Positions 25,536 through 36,832 of a stretch of DNA of 60,000 bases are shown piece by piece. Every line of letters begins with the position of its first letter. Positions within the stretch are counted from its first letter, which is position 1. The stretch spans positions 112,422,433 through 112,482,432 of the forward strand of contig NC_081410.1 in NCBI RefSeq assembly GCF_030272615.1, given 5' to 3'. Below the pieces are notes generated by a model. That model made no database searches. It worked only from the letters and a program-made list of their open reading frames with translations, and was not told the origin of the DNA. A program made the translations under genes and the position numbers. This DNA is from Cryptomeria japonica. Taxonomy: Eukaryota > Streptophyta > Pinopsida > Cupressales > Cupressaceae.

Positions 25536-26310
25536 TTACATTTGTCCCCCTATGGCTTGATATATCATAGCAGCATACTCACAAATCTCAATTGCTTTGC
25601 GGGTGGAGCTCTCCAGAAGCCACCAATCATCTGACTTAGTAATCCTACGAAATGGTTCCATGTTTCCATTGAAGACAATGCATCTAAATATTTCCCATGC
25701 CTCATCCCCAAATGTCTTCAGTCTCTCCCGCTCTTCCCTCCACACTTCTCTGCGGGCCATATCGTGAATCTCCTCACTATTTACAGAGGCCTCCTCTCCT
25801 CCTTCACTGCTCTCAATGTCATCTCCTTTCTTAGTGTCATCACCTTCGCTCTCTTCTTCTTCCTCTGAGTCTGAATGAAGGTAATTTTCAAATTGAAAAT
25901 AAACCTTCAGTATACTAACTCTAACTTCTTCCTCCAAACCCAGAATGGCTTCTACAACCGTGTCTGCTATGAAGGGTTTTATGAAACCTGCTAATAATTC
26001 GACCACTCACTCCTTCATTTCAATGATGTCTACCAAAGGAAGGAGGACGGCTTCCAACACCAGAGCATCACACCAGTGTCTGTCAAAATTTAAGGTAATG
26101 CCCACAAGCCCCCTAATGGAATCATAAACATACTCTTCGGTATTGAACAAGTTTCTTAACTATGTGATCAATGGATTTTCATAGTTAACACAACTAATCC
26201 TTCCAAAAAAGCCATGTTCAGTGCTAAACCTACTAATCTCCCCTGAGACCTCACCCAAATAACTACTTGGCAAAAAGTCCTTCACATTCACCTTAAAAAG
26301 ATGGAGAATG
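25536..26310 (-). pseudogene. Additional acidic ORF downstream of LINE RNase H
   Basis: The minus-strand frame from about 26310 (KVNVKDFLPSSYLGEVSGEI) continues past a TAG and a TGA to the 156-codon open stretch 26006-25536, ending at a TGA just before 25536. Features are hydrophobic helices (LLAGFIKPFIADTVVEAILG), a strongly acidic Ser/Glu stretch (HSDSEEEEESEGDD), and an Arg/Glu-rich helix followed by DDWWLLESSTRKAIEICEYA. I recognise no domain. It lies between RNase H and the poly(A) tail on the same strand, so it is probably a part of the LINE, although an older resident sequence cannot be excluded. Confidence 0.5.
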
Positions 26311-26754
26311 AATTGGCAATCTCAATCTTTGTCCGAAACCTGCTAAAATCTTTCTCTCTGATATCAAATCTTTTTCAGAGTGTTCCTTTCCTAAACTAAT
26401 TGAGCAATTCTAGAGCCATGTGACCCAACCATCAATTGCTTCCTAGAGCCCTCAGTTTCAATTTTTGCCTATTATTGGTACCCGAATAGTATCTTTTCTC
26501 ACATGTCTCTGCATTTAGTCTCTGTCTATCAGCTTTCATTGAGAAATGTTCTTAGATGTGACAAGCCTTGAATTCTATGTGCTATCGTGGCATTATTGAG
26601 TCCTTAACGCTTATCCTCGATGCACCCTGCTTGCCTAAGAAAATCTATGTCATCCGATTCCAGTTTTAGGAAATCTAATTTTGTCTGCAGCAAGGATCTC
26701 TACCAATCCGTCTGGTAGCTCCTCCTTTTTTGTCAACTGTGTTGGGCCATCACA

Positions 26755-27115
26755 ATCGATACCACTATTAGCCAGCCAATCCACCGTCGAGTTTCCCTCT
26801 TGGTAGAAGGGTGAACTTGTTTAAACTTTTGCATATTCTTTGGATTTTGGGATGTACCACCTCCGATTTCCAATTTTTAAAATTCTGTTTTGAAATCCCA
26901 TTCAAGATAATTTGCGAATCTCCATCAACTTCTACATCCTGAATGCCACGGGCCACACACCATTCCAACCCAGCTAACAACCCCACCATTTCTGCCATGT
27001 TGTTTGTATTGATTCCCAATGGGCTGTAATTTGCCCCAACAAAGTTGCCAAATTCATTCCTGATAATGGCACCGTATCCAGATTTACCCAGATTACCTCA
27101 GCTAGCTCTGTCAAA
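26755..27115 (-). pseudogene. LINE RNase H domain
   Basis: The frame from 27115 reads KINFDRAS, GYGAIIRNEFG, NTNNMAEMVGLLAGLEWC and VEVDGDSQIILNGI, giving the D, E and D positions expected of an RNase H active site (FDRAS in place of FDGAS). The C-terminus near 26755 reads ADWLANSG-like in an adjacent frame, so a frameshift lies near 26768. This domain degrades RNA in the RNA:DNA hybrid during target-primed reverse transcription. Its presence places the LINE with plant elements that end in RNase H. Confidence 0.8.
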
Positions 27116-27148
27116 ATTAATCTTGAGGTTTCTTGATATTGGAGGTGT

Positions 27149-27565
27149 CTAGACTATATTGGCTCTATTTTGCTTCTTATCCATTAGCTTGTATCCACTA
27201 ATTTTCATTAAGTTCCAGTGTCTTTCCATCTCTTTGTCCCACGAAGAATACGAACTATACTTTCTACCCACTACTTTCACATTGATGACTTCTTCTATGG
27301 CTCCTTTTATTTTAGGGATTAGCGTATCATAAGATAGAGCTTCCTCATTAAATACTCTTCTATTTCTTTCCTTCCATATATGCCAAACAAGCAGCGCTGG
27401 ACTCACCACCCACAAAATGCTCCATTTTGATTTATTGATACTGGACGACCATGTTAATAAAAAACTTTTTAATGTTAGATTTCTCACCGACCCAAGCTGC
27501 AAATTGCCCACTAGCCAATCCCAAACTTTTTAGAATAAGAGCACCAAAATAATAGATGATCTGCC
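27149..27565 (-). pseudogene. LINE zf-RVT region, downstream half
   Basis: From 27565 the frame gives ADHLLFWCSYSKK, and after a single-base frameshift near 27530 continues DWLVGNLQLGS..., then WHIWKERNRRVFNEE (around 27370), the hallmark of the region between reverse transcriptase and RNase H in plant non-LTR elements. It is separated from its upstream half by the solo LTR. Confidence 0.8.
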
Positions 27566-28765
27566 TGTAGCATCCTAAAATTGCGACACTTGCAATTTCG
27601 ACTGCATTTCGGTCTTCACGATGGCGACGCAACACGCAACCTGAATGGAGACCCCGAAACCTGTTTACGACACTAAAAACTGCATTTTCTTGCACCCTGG
27701 CCTGAACCTCCTTTGCACCCTGCTGTCTCGGGAGGTGGGACCAGAGCGCCCAGCGCCCTGGTCCCTGGCCCTATTTTGGGCCCAGTCTCCTTTGGGACTT
27801 TGGGTCTTTTTGTTTGCAAATTGGAAAATAAACTTTCCTGGTCGGCCTAAGGTCGGGAAAATCAGTCTATCAACCCTAATTGACAAGTATATAAATGACA
27901 TTTTCCTCTCTCATTTGGATGGATGGAAAAAGTGTGGAAACTATACTCAAGCATTCAAGCATTCAAGCATTCTTTCAAGCTATTGATCATTCTAAGTCTC
28001 TATTCAAGGCTAAGTGTTGCATTCAAGACAAGGATTCAACCATTGAAGAGGAGATCACATACTACAACATACAACAATACAACAAACAACAACATCTATA
28101 CCTTCGCACATAAGGATACAAACATCCTTACAACAAGGTATTAGTACTTGTTTTACATTACAGACATTTACATTTACAGCAATTTCTCATTTCTTGGTTA
28201 ATTCCAAAACCGGGGTTTGACCTAAGGGCAAACCCCTAATCCCTAACCCCCCAATCGTCTTCGCTTTTCTGTGTGTAGGTTGTAGGTACGTGGCTGAAAT
28301 TGAAGATCTGGAATCCTTGTGCAGAGACGAACAGATCCCCCTTCATTTCGCGGATTTTTCGGAGGACCGTGTGCACGCCGGGCGCCATCGTCCCGTCAAC
28401 TTTTGCTCAAATTTGCAGGATAGCACCGTATCGACATTTTACTACTAATTCTAGGTCCGCAGCTTCATCCTATATCCCTATCTCATTTTATAAGCGAATC
28501 TTTCTCACTTTCTATGCATTCCTAGCTTAATTCCTCTATCAACATTCTTTACAAAAGAGGGTAGCCTTGCTGTCTTAACCCTTGAAACGCATTTAGCATC
28601 CAATCTTGCATTGTGTGGGATTGGATCTTGTGGGTTTCAACCCCTCTTTTGAATGTAAAGTCTCCCTTAAGTGAAAACCATCAACCCTAGCGACCTCCCT
28701 TCTCTCTCCTTGGAGTTGGAAGAGGGGAGAGCAACTAGGGTTCGATTGCGATTTTCTGCTTTACA
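27566..28765 (+). repeat. Solo LTR, 1,200 bp, with CTGCC target duplication
   Basis: Begins TGTAGCATCC (27566) and ends ...GCTTTACA (28765). It is flanked on the left by CTGCC (27561-27565) and on the right by CTGCC (28766-28770). No internal region or second LTR is present, so this is a solo LTR left by LTR-LTR recombination. It has higher GC content than its surroundings, a TATA-like 'tatataaatgac' near 27889 and a run of 'attcaagc' repeats at 27950-27985. Orientation is taken from the TATA position. The neighbouring LINE frame continues on both sides, which supports the borders independently. A gypsy origin is likely but not proven. Confidence 0.92.
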
Positions 28766-29674
28766 CTGCCGTCTCTTCATTTTCCTTGCATAGGAGGCAT
28801 ATGCTCAAACCAGCAATTCCAATAGTTCTCAACCTATCCCCTGTTAAGATACGACCATGCAAAGTTGTCCATAGGAATGCCCCTACCTTGGGCAATACCA
28901 ATTTATCCCAACACAACTCCAAGGGCCACTCCACATTCCGTATTCTACTTATAAGGATCTCGTATCCCAAATTGACCTTATATTTTCCAGATTTAGAGAC
29001 ACTCCATTGTAACTGGTCCATTTTGTTGAGAAATATGATTTTTTTTTCTGTTTAGAATGTCCTTTAACTACGCATTCTTCTCCAAATTCCATTCTCCAAC
29101 TGATTTCCATTTAATCCACTCAGATTCCTTCTGCCCTTCCAAAATATAATCCATCACATAAGAACCTACCACTGCTTCCACTTCATTAATCCATACCATG
29201 TCGTCTATTTCTTCAACTAAAGAAATGTCACCATTCCATGAGTCTCTCCAAAATTTAGCCTTTCCACCATTACATATTTTCCATGTCAGATGCTCTGTTA
29301 ATATACTTCTACTTTCCCAAATATGTTTCCAAATTGGAGAGCCCTTAATTGAGTTAACCACTCTAAAAATCCTTTCTACTTCGGTTGAGTCCGGATACTT
29401 AGCAGCCATAATCTTACACCAAGATTTATGAGGTTGAGCATACATTTTCCATGCTAATTTAGCCCCAAGAGCTAGATTGTGCAAATCCATTTTTCTTAGA
29501 CCCGCTCCTCCCTCCAATTTTATTAAGCAAGTTGAATCCCAATTGATGAGAGGAATTTACTTCTTCTCTTGTGATCCTTCCCACAAAAAAGTTTTGAACA
29601 GACTGTCTAACTCTTTGGCTGCTTTAAATGATAGCCTAAAACATGACATTTGATAAATGGAAATCGCTGAAAGA
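28766..29674 (-). pseudogene. LINE connection region between reverse transcriptase and zf-RVT
   Basis: From 29674 downwards: SAISIYQMSCFRLS and FKTFLWEG, then GGAGLRKMDLHNLALGAKLAWK, ICNGGKAKFWRDSW, and from 29021 QWSVSKSGKYKV, LPKVGAFLWTTLHGRILTGDRL and CLLCKENEET. These are the standard landmarks of plant LINE ORF2 proteins after the polymerase. One or two frame changes occur near 29540 and 29060. The segment sits between the two nested insertions. Confidence 0.88.
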
Positions 29675-29721
29675 TGATGAATACTAAGAGGGGGGGGTGA
29701 GCATACATTTTCCATGCTAAT
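29675..29721 (-). repeat. LTR3 remnant joined to LINE-derived filler
   Basis: Positions 29675-29700 are identical to the corresponding 26 bases of LTR1 (38161-38186). Positions 29698-29721 are identical over 24 bases to LINE sequence at 29435-29458, about 260 bases away. From 29719 the sequence is the internal region, equivalent to 36331 onward. The three-base overlaps TGA and AAT at the two joints are microhomologies. This is a scar of a large deletion repaired by templated end joining. Confidence 0.88.
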
Positions 29722-29775
29722 GAAACTTTCAGACTCAATGGATGCACTAGAACTGGTATGAGATGTGGAAGCCAT
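29722..29775 (-). pseudogene. ORF2 start in the second unit, truncated
   Basis: The ATG at 29775 opens MASTSHTSSSASIESESFI, matching the start of the full ORF2 at 36386 (MASASRTSFSASIESESFI). It is cut after about 18 codons by the deletion scar. Confidence 0.8.
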
Positions 29776-30223
29776 TGTAGAATATTTTAAGAACTTGAGA
29801 AATACCTTTAAAATGCGAATTTAGGGCTTTCTGATTCTCCTTCACTCCACACTCTGTCGATTGCCAAATCACCGCTTTGTGTTCTCCACTTGACCATTTG
29901 CAATTTGAATTTAAATCTCCTTCATGATTTGTCAATTTCTTGAAATCTCAGCTCAAATTGCCTTTTCTTCACTCTGCTCTTTGAAAAACTTTTCTTTGCT
30001 CGAAAACAGATAGTGAGAAATGATTTGAAAAATGCTTTTATACATGTCTCTCACCTACCGCCATTAATGCACCTCTATTAGGGCGTAAACCCTAATTTGC
30101 CTTTTTACTATTTCTGATCTTCTGCCAAGCAACAGGTATCACATACCAGTTAAGTTCTTTTACCGGTGTAAATCGGGGGTTCGAAAACATTTTTCCGTTT
30201 GCTCCCCCTAAGCCTCTTGAAGC
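29776..30223. other. Spacer between gag-like ORF and ORF2, second unit
   Basis: Non-coding counterpart of 36387-36832, with high identity by eye. It contains the leader of ORF2. No separate gene is seen. Confidence 0.6.
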
Positions 30224-31498
30224 TTAGTTTGCTGGTTCCGATATTTCCACGCTAGGTGTAGAAATTGGTTCCTCTTCCAACATTGTTAATTTCTTCCTCC
30301 AAGTTTTTTTCATGTCTGCTTGAACCATTTCAACATCAATTTCTCCTTCTAGAGTGACCGGTATATCATCAGATATACTATTTCTGCTTCTGCAAAATCT
30401 TGCAATGTGACCTGGTTTGTTGCAGTGGTAGCAAACCAATCCAGGTGCTCTCCAAGGTCCATTGTTCATGTTTCCATTCTTCCTTTTACATGTTGCAGCA
30501 GTGTGACCATGACCATGACAGATCATACAATTTTTTCTCCATCTGGTTGCTGCTTGATGGCCACTGCTTCTTGGCTGATGATTGAAGACATTAAACTAGT
30601 TGTGGTTCCGGTTCACAAAAGGTTCAGGACCAACTCCTTGGGTCCTTTGAGGATATCTTCCAGTGTTATTCATCACAAAACTACATTCAAATGCTCTATA
30701 CCCAAACTTGTTGCATGCATAACAATGACTGTTGAACTTATTGGATCTAGATACATTGTTAATAAAGTAAGGAAAATTATTGTAGGCTTTTCTCCTACAT
30801 ACATTGGCAGTGTATCCCTCTTTAAGACAGTTAAACAAAATAGGTTTGAATTTTTGCTTACCTTTTCCTTTGAATGCTAGTTGCTTCTTTGATGCTTCAA
30901 CATTTGTTCCTGAGGATTCTCCTTCCTCATGTCCAGAGAAACCAAGTCCATTGGTATTCTTTACTGGTCTAGCCGACTCAAGCTTTTGCTCTAGCTTAAG
31001 AGTACTTTTGCTGAACTTAGCAAGTATTTCCTTAGACTCAAAGAGTTCTTTGGAAATAGTAGTATTTGCCTCCATTAGGCTTGCATTTTTAGAGATGGCT
31101 ATGTTTAGTTCATCTTGTACTCCTTTTTCCATTTTGCTCTCATGAAGGTGAGCAGTCAGTGCACTAATCTCTTGTTTCAATTTGGAGATCTCATGATCTC
31201 TGTCCTTCAATAGATCTTCAACTTTCCTCTAGTTCTCAAGCTCTTGACTAAACCGGATAGTTAGTCCTTCCAACTCCTTTCTCAAGTTGGAGTTTGATTC
31301 ATTCAACTTATTTACTTCTACTATCATGGCTTCCATGTCTGCTTCATCTGCAGAACTATTTTTAGATAGCTCCATCAGCTTTTTTGCATGTTCTCTCCTT
31401 TTTGCTTGAGATGCCTTGTATTTGACCATAAGATCATCATAGGCTTGCTCAAACTGAGTGAGCCATTGAGTAAGTTCCCTCAAGGTGTATTCCCCCAT
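30224..31498 (-). pseudogene. gag-like protein with zinc knuckles, second unit
   Basis: A single frame of about 425 codons starts at the ATG at 31498 (MGEYTLRELTQWL) and ends at a TAA near 30224, with in-frame TAGs near 31229 and 30596. The N-terminal half is Lys/Glu/Leu-rich coiled coil. The C-terminal half holds knuckles FNCLKEGYTANVC (first Cys lost), CYACNKFGYRAFEC, CMICHGHGHTAATC and CYHCNKPGHIARFC. The ATG lies only about 50 bases after the primer site. There is no UBN2-type capsid domain, so it differs from ordinary copia gag. It probably binds the element RNA. Confidence 0.78.
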
Positions 31499-31535
31499 AT
31501 CTCTTTCCAAGTGGTTAAACTTATAGAAAGGTAGG

Positions 31536-31548
31536 CTCTGATACCAAT
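31536..31548 (-). other. Primer binding site, second unit
   Basis: On the minus strand directly after LTR2 the sequence is ATTGGTATCAGAGCC, containing TGGTATCAGAGC, complementary to the 3' end of initiator methionine tRNA. This is the commonest primer for plant LTR retrotransposons. Confidence 0.85.
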
Positions 31549-32700
31549 TGATGAATACTAAGAGGGGGCAGTGAATTAGTATGCCAAAAATCTCTACACT
31601 AAAACACTTAAATAGTCTGAAGATAAACTGGTAAAATAGTTTAACAGACAGACCGGTTATCACATATGGAAACCAAAATGCAAATAAAGCATTCACCCAC
31701 AAAAGTAATACAACCATAACACAAGATATTTGACGTGGAAACCCAAATGGGAAAAACCACGGTGAGATGGAACTCACAAGTCACTATCTATAGAATAGAA
31801 ACTAGACCGGTTAAGGTTAGACTGATTAAGGTCTTACAATGTTCTTCACCAGAACAGATCTTGTTAGGAATCTCAATCTCTATTAAGAGATAAGTCCAAT
31901 TAAAGACTACCTTGCTAGAGGATTTTAGATTCATAGAGGTGAACCACCTTGTTAGAGGATTTTACAAAAGGCTTTTGGGCCTACCCGGTTAAGGGCTACA
32001 GACTTGTCAAAGATGTGAGTAATCAACAAGTGTTTGATCTATCTAATAGCACAGACTGCTTGGTTAGATCTAGTATAGCTCACAGCTAATGCATTCCAGC
32101 ATTACTTCAGTCTTCTCTATCTCTCACTCAGTTACAACTTGATCTTCTCAGATAAAATCTCTCTTACAACAACTCATCAACCACCTTAAACCCTAGCACA
32201 ACATAAACCCTTCTAGCAACAACCTAAAACCCTAGACAAGATGTCCTTTAAAATGAATCTGATTTCATGTCGGTCCAATAGAATTACATTACAATTTCCT
32301 AGGCTCAATGAATCTAGACATACTTAGTAACACGACACTAGAAGCGTTGTCAGTGTGTCGGCACCATCAAACAATCGGTGGATTAGTAACTCATCACAGA
32401 GTATTGCTGGTTCATACAAAATACCAGTTGCCGGTTTCACAAAAATGAAGACTGGTAAGAATGTGTTATGCCACTTTGCTCCCTCATACAGCTTAAGATC
32501 TATGAACCGCTTGGGGTTGACATGCCACTTCAGACCAGGAAACACATTCTGCAAAATCACCAATAGTCTAAAGACTAGAATACAACATACCGGTTGGAAT
32601 AGATACCGGTTGAGCTCTAGCTCATACATATAAAGGGGATCTCAATGCAAGTGTGTGTCCATCAATGACAATCACAACATAAACATCAAAAATGCCAACA
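31549..32700 (-). repeat. LTR2 of compound element (shared middle LTR)
   Basis: 1,152 bp. On the minus strand it starts TGTTGGCATTTTTGATG (32700) and ends ...TAGTATTCATCA (31549), so it has TG...CA ends. It acts as 3' LTR of the first unit (polypurine tract at 32701-32712 just before it) and as 5' LTR of the second (primer site after it). It differs from LTR1 at a few positions per hundred by eye, mostly transitions, and carries a short extra block near 31815. Confidence 0.9.
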
Positions 32701-32712
32701 ATCTCCCCCTTT
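32701..32712 (-). other. Polypurine tract of first unit
   Basis: On the minus strand AAAGGGGGAGAT directly precedes the TGTTGG start of LTR2. This is the plus-strand primer of LTR retrotransposons. Confidence 0.85.
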
Positions 32713-33020
32713 GGCATTGATGGCAACACTTAGGAAAATAAAATTTTGACATCTAAGTGTTTTACAACAAAAAAACATGCCATTAACAAAATTGCTCCCC
32801 CTAAGCATATACACTATCCCTTAATCAATACAATGTATAGCAATTTGCATACAGAGCATAAACATTGAAATATCAGAGCATATATCAAAGCATATAGCAA
32901 AATTTTAAAGCTAGATACTTCTCAATATACTTCTCCAAAATAGATAGAGTACTTCTCCCCCTTTGCCAACAATGACAAAGTACCGCTGAGCAACCCTGTT
33001 TCCATTAAAATAATAAAAGT
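32713..33020. other. 3' untranslated region of first unit
   Basis: AT-rich sequence between the ORF2 stop and the polypurine tract. Nothing else is seen. Confidence 0.6.
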
Positions 33021-36000
33021 TTATGACAACAAGGAATAATACTTGTCAAAAACCGATTTATATTCCTGCAAAATTTGTTTCATTGATAGAGACCAGTACT
33101 CAAGTAGGGAGGTGGCCACTTCTTTCTCTGTTTGCATTTGGGATACCTGTTCTTCCATGGCATCAACTGTGCTCATTTCCTGCATAACTGTCAAGGCATC
33201 CAGGTTCAGATAACACTTCTGAAGAATTTGTAGATGTGGAAGTAAAACCAGTTGTAGCTCCTGCAAGTCTCTAGAATGTGTGTTGATCTCTTGCTCCATT
33301 TTGGCTGACTGGATCTGAAACTGGTGAACGGTTTGCCCATAAGTTGCAAAGGAATCATAAGGTGGCTTAAATGTGCTCAGGTAAGACTGTAAGTCCGTTT
33401 AAAGTTTTTTCTTTTGAGCTAGCACATCATCGTAGAATAGATGGGGTTGATAGATTTTGCTTAGAAGCAGATTTCCCTCATCCAAAACATCCCTTATATC
33501 CTTTTGGTCTTTCAGCAGTTTAGACCGGAGTTCATTCAACTTCTTCACCAGAGCAATGTGAAGAGTCTTTTGATTCTCTTTCTTGACATGTGCCTTAGCT
33601 GCTTCTTCCAGGCTCTGCACCTGATCATCCACTACAGTACATAGTAGCTTAAGCTATGCTAGTGATGATTCAGTGGTGGGAAGATTGGTACCGGGGATCA
33701 AACCAGTAAGGGTGTCTATAGTCGCTTGAATTATATCTTGCTCTTTTTTCCTTTGAATGATTTCAAGGTGCACTTGAGAAACCTTGATGCTCTGCATTAG
33801 CTTTGATTCACTTGCAGATTGGAGATCGATAGGACTGGTGATATCAGCCGGTTTGGCTTGACTCTCGGTTGCCTTTGGAGTCTCCATCTATGTGCTCTTC
33901 ACCGCTTCCGCTGCCTTGTCCGCTTTGCTTTTCTTCGCTACTTTGTCTTCTTCTTCCTTCTTCTTTCTCTCTGCTTCCTTCTTCTTTTCTTGTTCCTTGT
34001 CATTTTCTTCTTTCTTTTTCCTCTTAGCTTCCTTCCTCTTCTCCTCTTCTTTTTCTTCCTCTTCCTTCTTCTTCTTTTCTTCTTCCTTCTGCTTTTCCTT
34101 TTCTATATCTTCCTCTTCCTTCTTCTTCTTTTCTTCTTCCTTCTTCTTTTCTTCTTCCTTCTTCTTCTTTTATTCCTTATCCTCTTCTTCTTTCTTTTTC
34201 CTCTCATCTTCTTTCTTCTTTTTCTCTTCATCTTTTCTTTTCTCCTCTTCCTCTTTTCTCTTCTCTTCCTCTTTCTGCTTTTTCTCATTTTCATCCCTCT
34301 TCTTCTTCTATGCTTGTTCCTTAGCCGCTTCCTGTCTGTCCTCAGCTTGCTCATTGCCCTGTTTGGCTTGTTTCACTTGTTCTATTCCCTCAAAAGGTAT
34401 GTCCTGAGTGACATCTTCTATGTCTAGGGCATCAACATCAATAGTGTCGATTGGTTCTTCAACCGGTTTTCCTTCTTCATCAAAAACTTCATCCGGTTTG
34501 GATATAACCAGTTTTTCTTCTGCTTGTCGGTTGGCTAGACGTGATTTGTGAGTCTAGATAGCATGGTTCATATGCTGATGAGTGTCTTTTTCAACATCAT
34601 CAACTCTTCCCTCTAACAGCCAGAGTCTTCTTCTCCTTGTGAAGAAGAGTCCTTTATTTTGGTCCAAAACATCAAATAATTCTGAGTTTGAGAGGTCGGG
34701 AAAGTACTGTGCAAAGAATTTTTCCCTAATCTCCTGTTCTTTTTCTATGGCAATGCGCCATTTATTATCTAATGCCTTATATAAGGAATCCGGTGTCTGA
34801 GATTTAATCTCTGATGGCGACCAGTCATTTTTACACAAATAAATAATAATCTCCTATATTACTTCTTCTTTTTCCTCATCACAAAAATCATCATAATAAT
34901 CTACTAAGTCATGAAGCAATTTTCTCCTAATATTATTTATTGTTCTTTGACAATGTGTCAAAGGTTTCTATGAGGAGATATCAATATTTATCGATGCAGA
35001 TGCTACCAGTTCATTCTTCTTCATCTTCTTCGTCTATCTAGCATTCTTTGGCATCTCCTCATACTCAGTCTCTTCAGAGTCCAGTTCATTTGACTTAGTC
35101 TTCCTTTTTCTTTCAAAGACTTTTGCCGATGCCACTTCCAGTTTCTTCTTTGTAGGTGACCACTTGGTCACTCTTGGAGTTGCAGTAGTAGCCAGTGTCG
35201 ATGCTGTAGGCACTGCCTTTGCCTTCTTTGCTGCTGGTTCTTTCCCTTTCTTAACAAAGGGTTCCTCAGCTGGTGCAATCCTTTCCAGATAGGTTCTGGT
35301 CCTCTTTGCTTTAGGATCAAGAGGTGAGGCAATAAGGGTTGAGGCATACCCTTCCAGCATATCGTACATCACCTCATAGCCCATTGGCTCCACTTCTTCC
35401 ATTCTAGGCTCAATAGCCTCCATTAAGCATTTGTCCACCTGGATGGTGAAACGGATGTCATCTTCATATTTCTTGATGATATCACCTGAGATCCTCATCC
35501 TTTGGCTCATCTTCCGTCTGAACTCATCAAAATACTTGTTCAACACATCAGGGTAACTGGTTCTGATTGCTTGAATGCTTTCCTTGATCTACTTGGTTAC
35601 CGATTGGTCAAGGGACTACTGAACGTCTCCTACTCCTGGGAAGTAGCCTTGAAAATAGAAGAAAAACCCTACCAGTAGTTGTCCAAACTTGAACCTAAGT
35701 GCATTATCCTGTTTGATCGCCTTTAGATTCAATAGGAGTTGTCTCTGCATACTGGTGCACAGATCAAATGATGCATCCTACTTTATCATCCGGTAAGTGG
35801 CATTTACCACTATAGCAGATATAGAGTTAATCCTGCTGGCAAAGAATGTCTGGTATCCAATAACCATACATGCATACTTCACCAAATCATCCTTGATAGG
35901 ATTTACTGTCATGCCTCGTGAGTCACTCGTTGAGCTGGTGAGCTTGGCCATTTCAGTTTTGCTTACCGTTCTTAGGGCTGGCACTTCCCCTGTGTTGTAG

Positions 36001-36386
36001 AAACTAGTGACTACATGAATTGCCTGTGGTGTGATATTATGTGTCCTCTCCAGGTACATCTTGTCACCATGGACTCTACTCAAAATGATCCTAATATGAT
36101 CCTCTATAAAATCTTCCAGGAAGTAGACAGCATTGTGGAGCTTTTTCTTCTCCAAAATATTAAACTTCGGTTTGATCTTCTTATCCTTGCCGCAAAATAA
36201 ACCTAACTGGGTGTGAATAGCTAAAGACCCTCGGTCTTCTATTTTGTAGTCTATGTAGTCAAAGATTCCCTCTTCTACTATCACACCAATCAGAACTTGT
36301 GATAGGGCATTATATTTTGACTTCCTTTGAATGAAACTTTCAGACTCAATGGATGCACTAAAACTGGTACGAGATGCGGAAGCCAT
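33021..36386 (-). pseudogene. ORF2 of the LARD-like element, ~1,120 codons, unknown function
   Basis: The ATG at 36386 to the TAA at 33021 stays in one frame for 1,122 codons with no frameshift, but with 12 internal stops (10 TAG, 2 TAA, no TGA by hand count). The N-terminal ~200 residues are globular (VLIGVIVEEGIFDYIDY, then NITPQAIHVVTSFYNTGEVP). This resembles in style the plant retroelement accessory proteins that contain a 'putative plant transposon' or mobile-like fold. The centre is basic (KKGKEPAAKKAKAVPT, KRKTKS). A long Lys/Glu repeat at about 34320-33930 (KKKEEEKKKEEE type) predicts an extended single helix. The C-terminal part has coiled-coil segments. No enzyme motif was found. 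It may supply a structural or nucleic-acid-binding function. Confidence 0.72.
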
Positions 36387-36832
36387 TGTAGAATATTTTA
36401 AGAACTCGAGAAATACCTTTAAAACACAAATTTAGGGCTTTCTGATTCTCCTTCAATCCACACTTTGTCGGTTGCCAAATCACCGCTTTGTGTTCTCCAC
36501 TTGACTGTTTGCAATTTGAATTTAAATCTCCTTCACGATTTGTCAATTTCTTGAAATCTCAACTCAAATCGCCTTTTCTTCGCTCTGCTCTTTGAAAAAC
36601 TTTTCTTCGTGAAAACAGATAGTGAGAAATGATTTGAAAAATGCTTTTATACATGTCTCTCACCTACCGCCATTAATGCACCTCTATTAGGGTGTAAACC
36701 CTAATTTGCCTTTTTACCATTTCTGGTCTTCTGCCAAGCGACAGGTATCACATACTAGTTAAGGTCTTTTACCAGTGTAAACCAGGGGTTCGAAAACATT
36801 TCACCGTTTTCTCCCCCTAAGCCTTTTGAAGC
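36387..36832. other. Spacer between gag-like ORF and ORF2, first unit
   Basis: Non-coding, about 445 bases, AT-rich. It is closely similar to 29776-30223 in the second unit. Confidence 0.6.

Noticed and set aside
33819-34427. Plus-strand 202-codon Phe/Leu/Ser-rich frames
   Set aside because: They mirror the Lys/Glu repeat of the minus-strand ORF2; composition is explained by the repeated GAAGAA-type codons.
8697-36386. TAG reassigned to glutamine as a recoded genetic code
   Set aside because: True termination codons elsewhere, other stop types and frameshifts in the same genes, and the plant context make methylation-driven decay far simpler.
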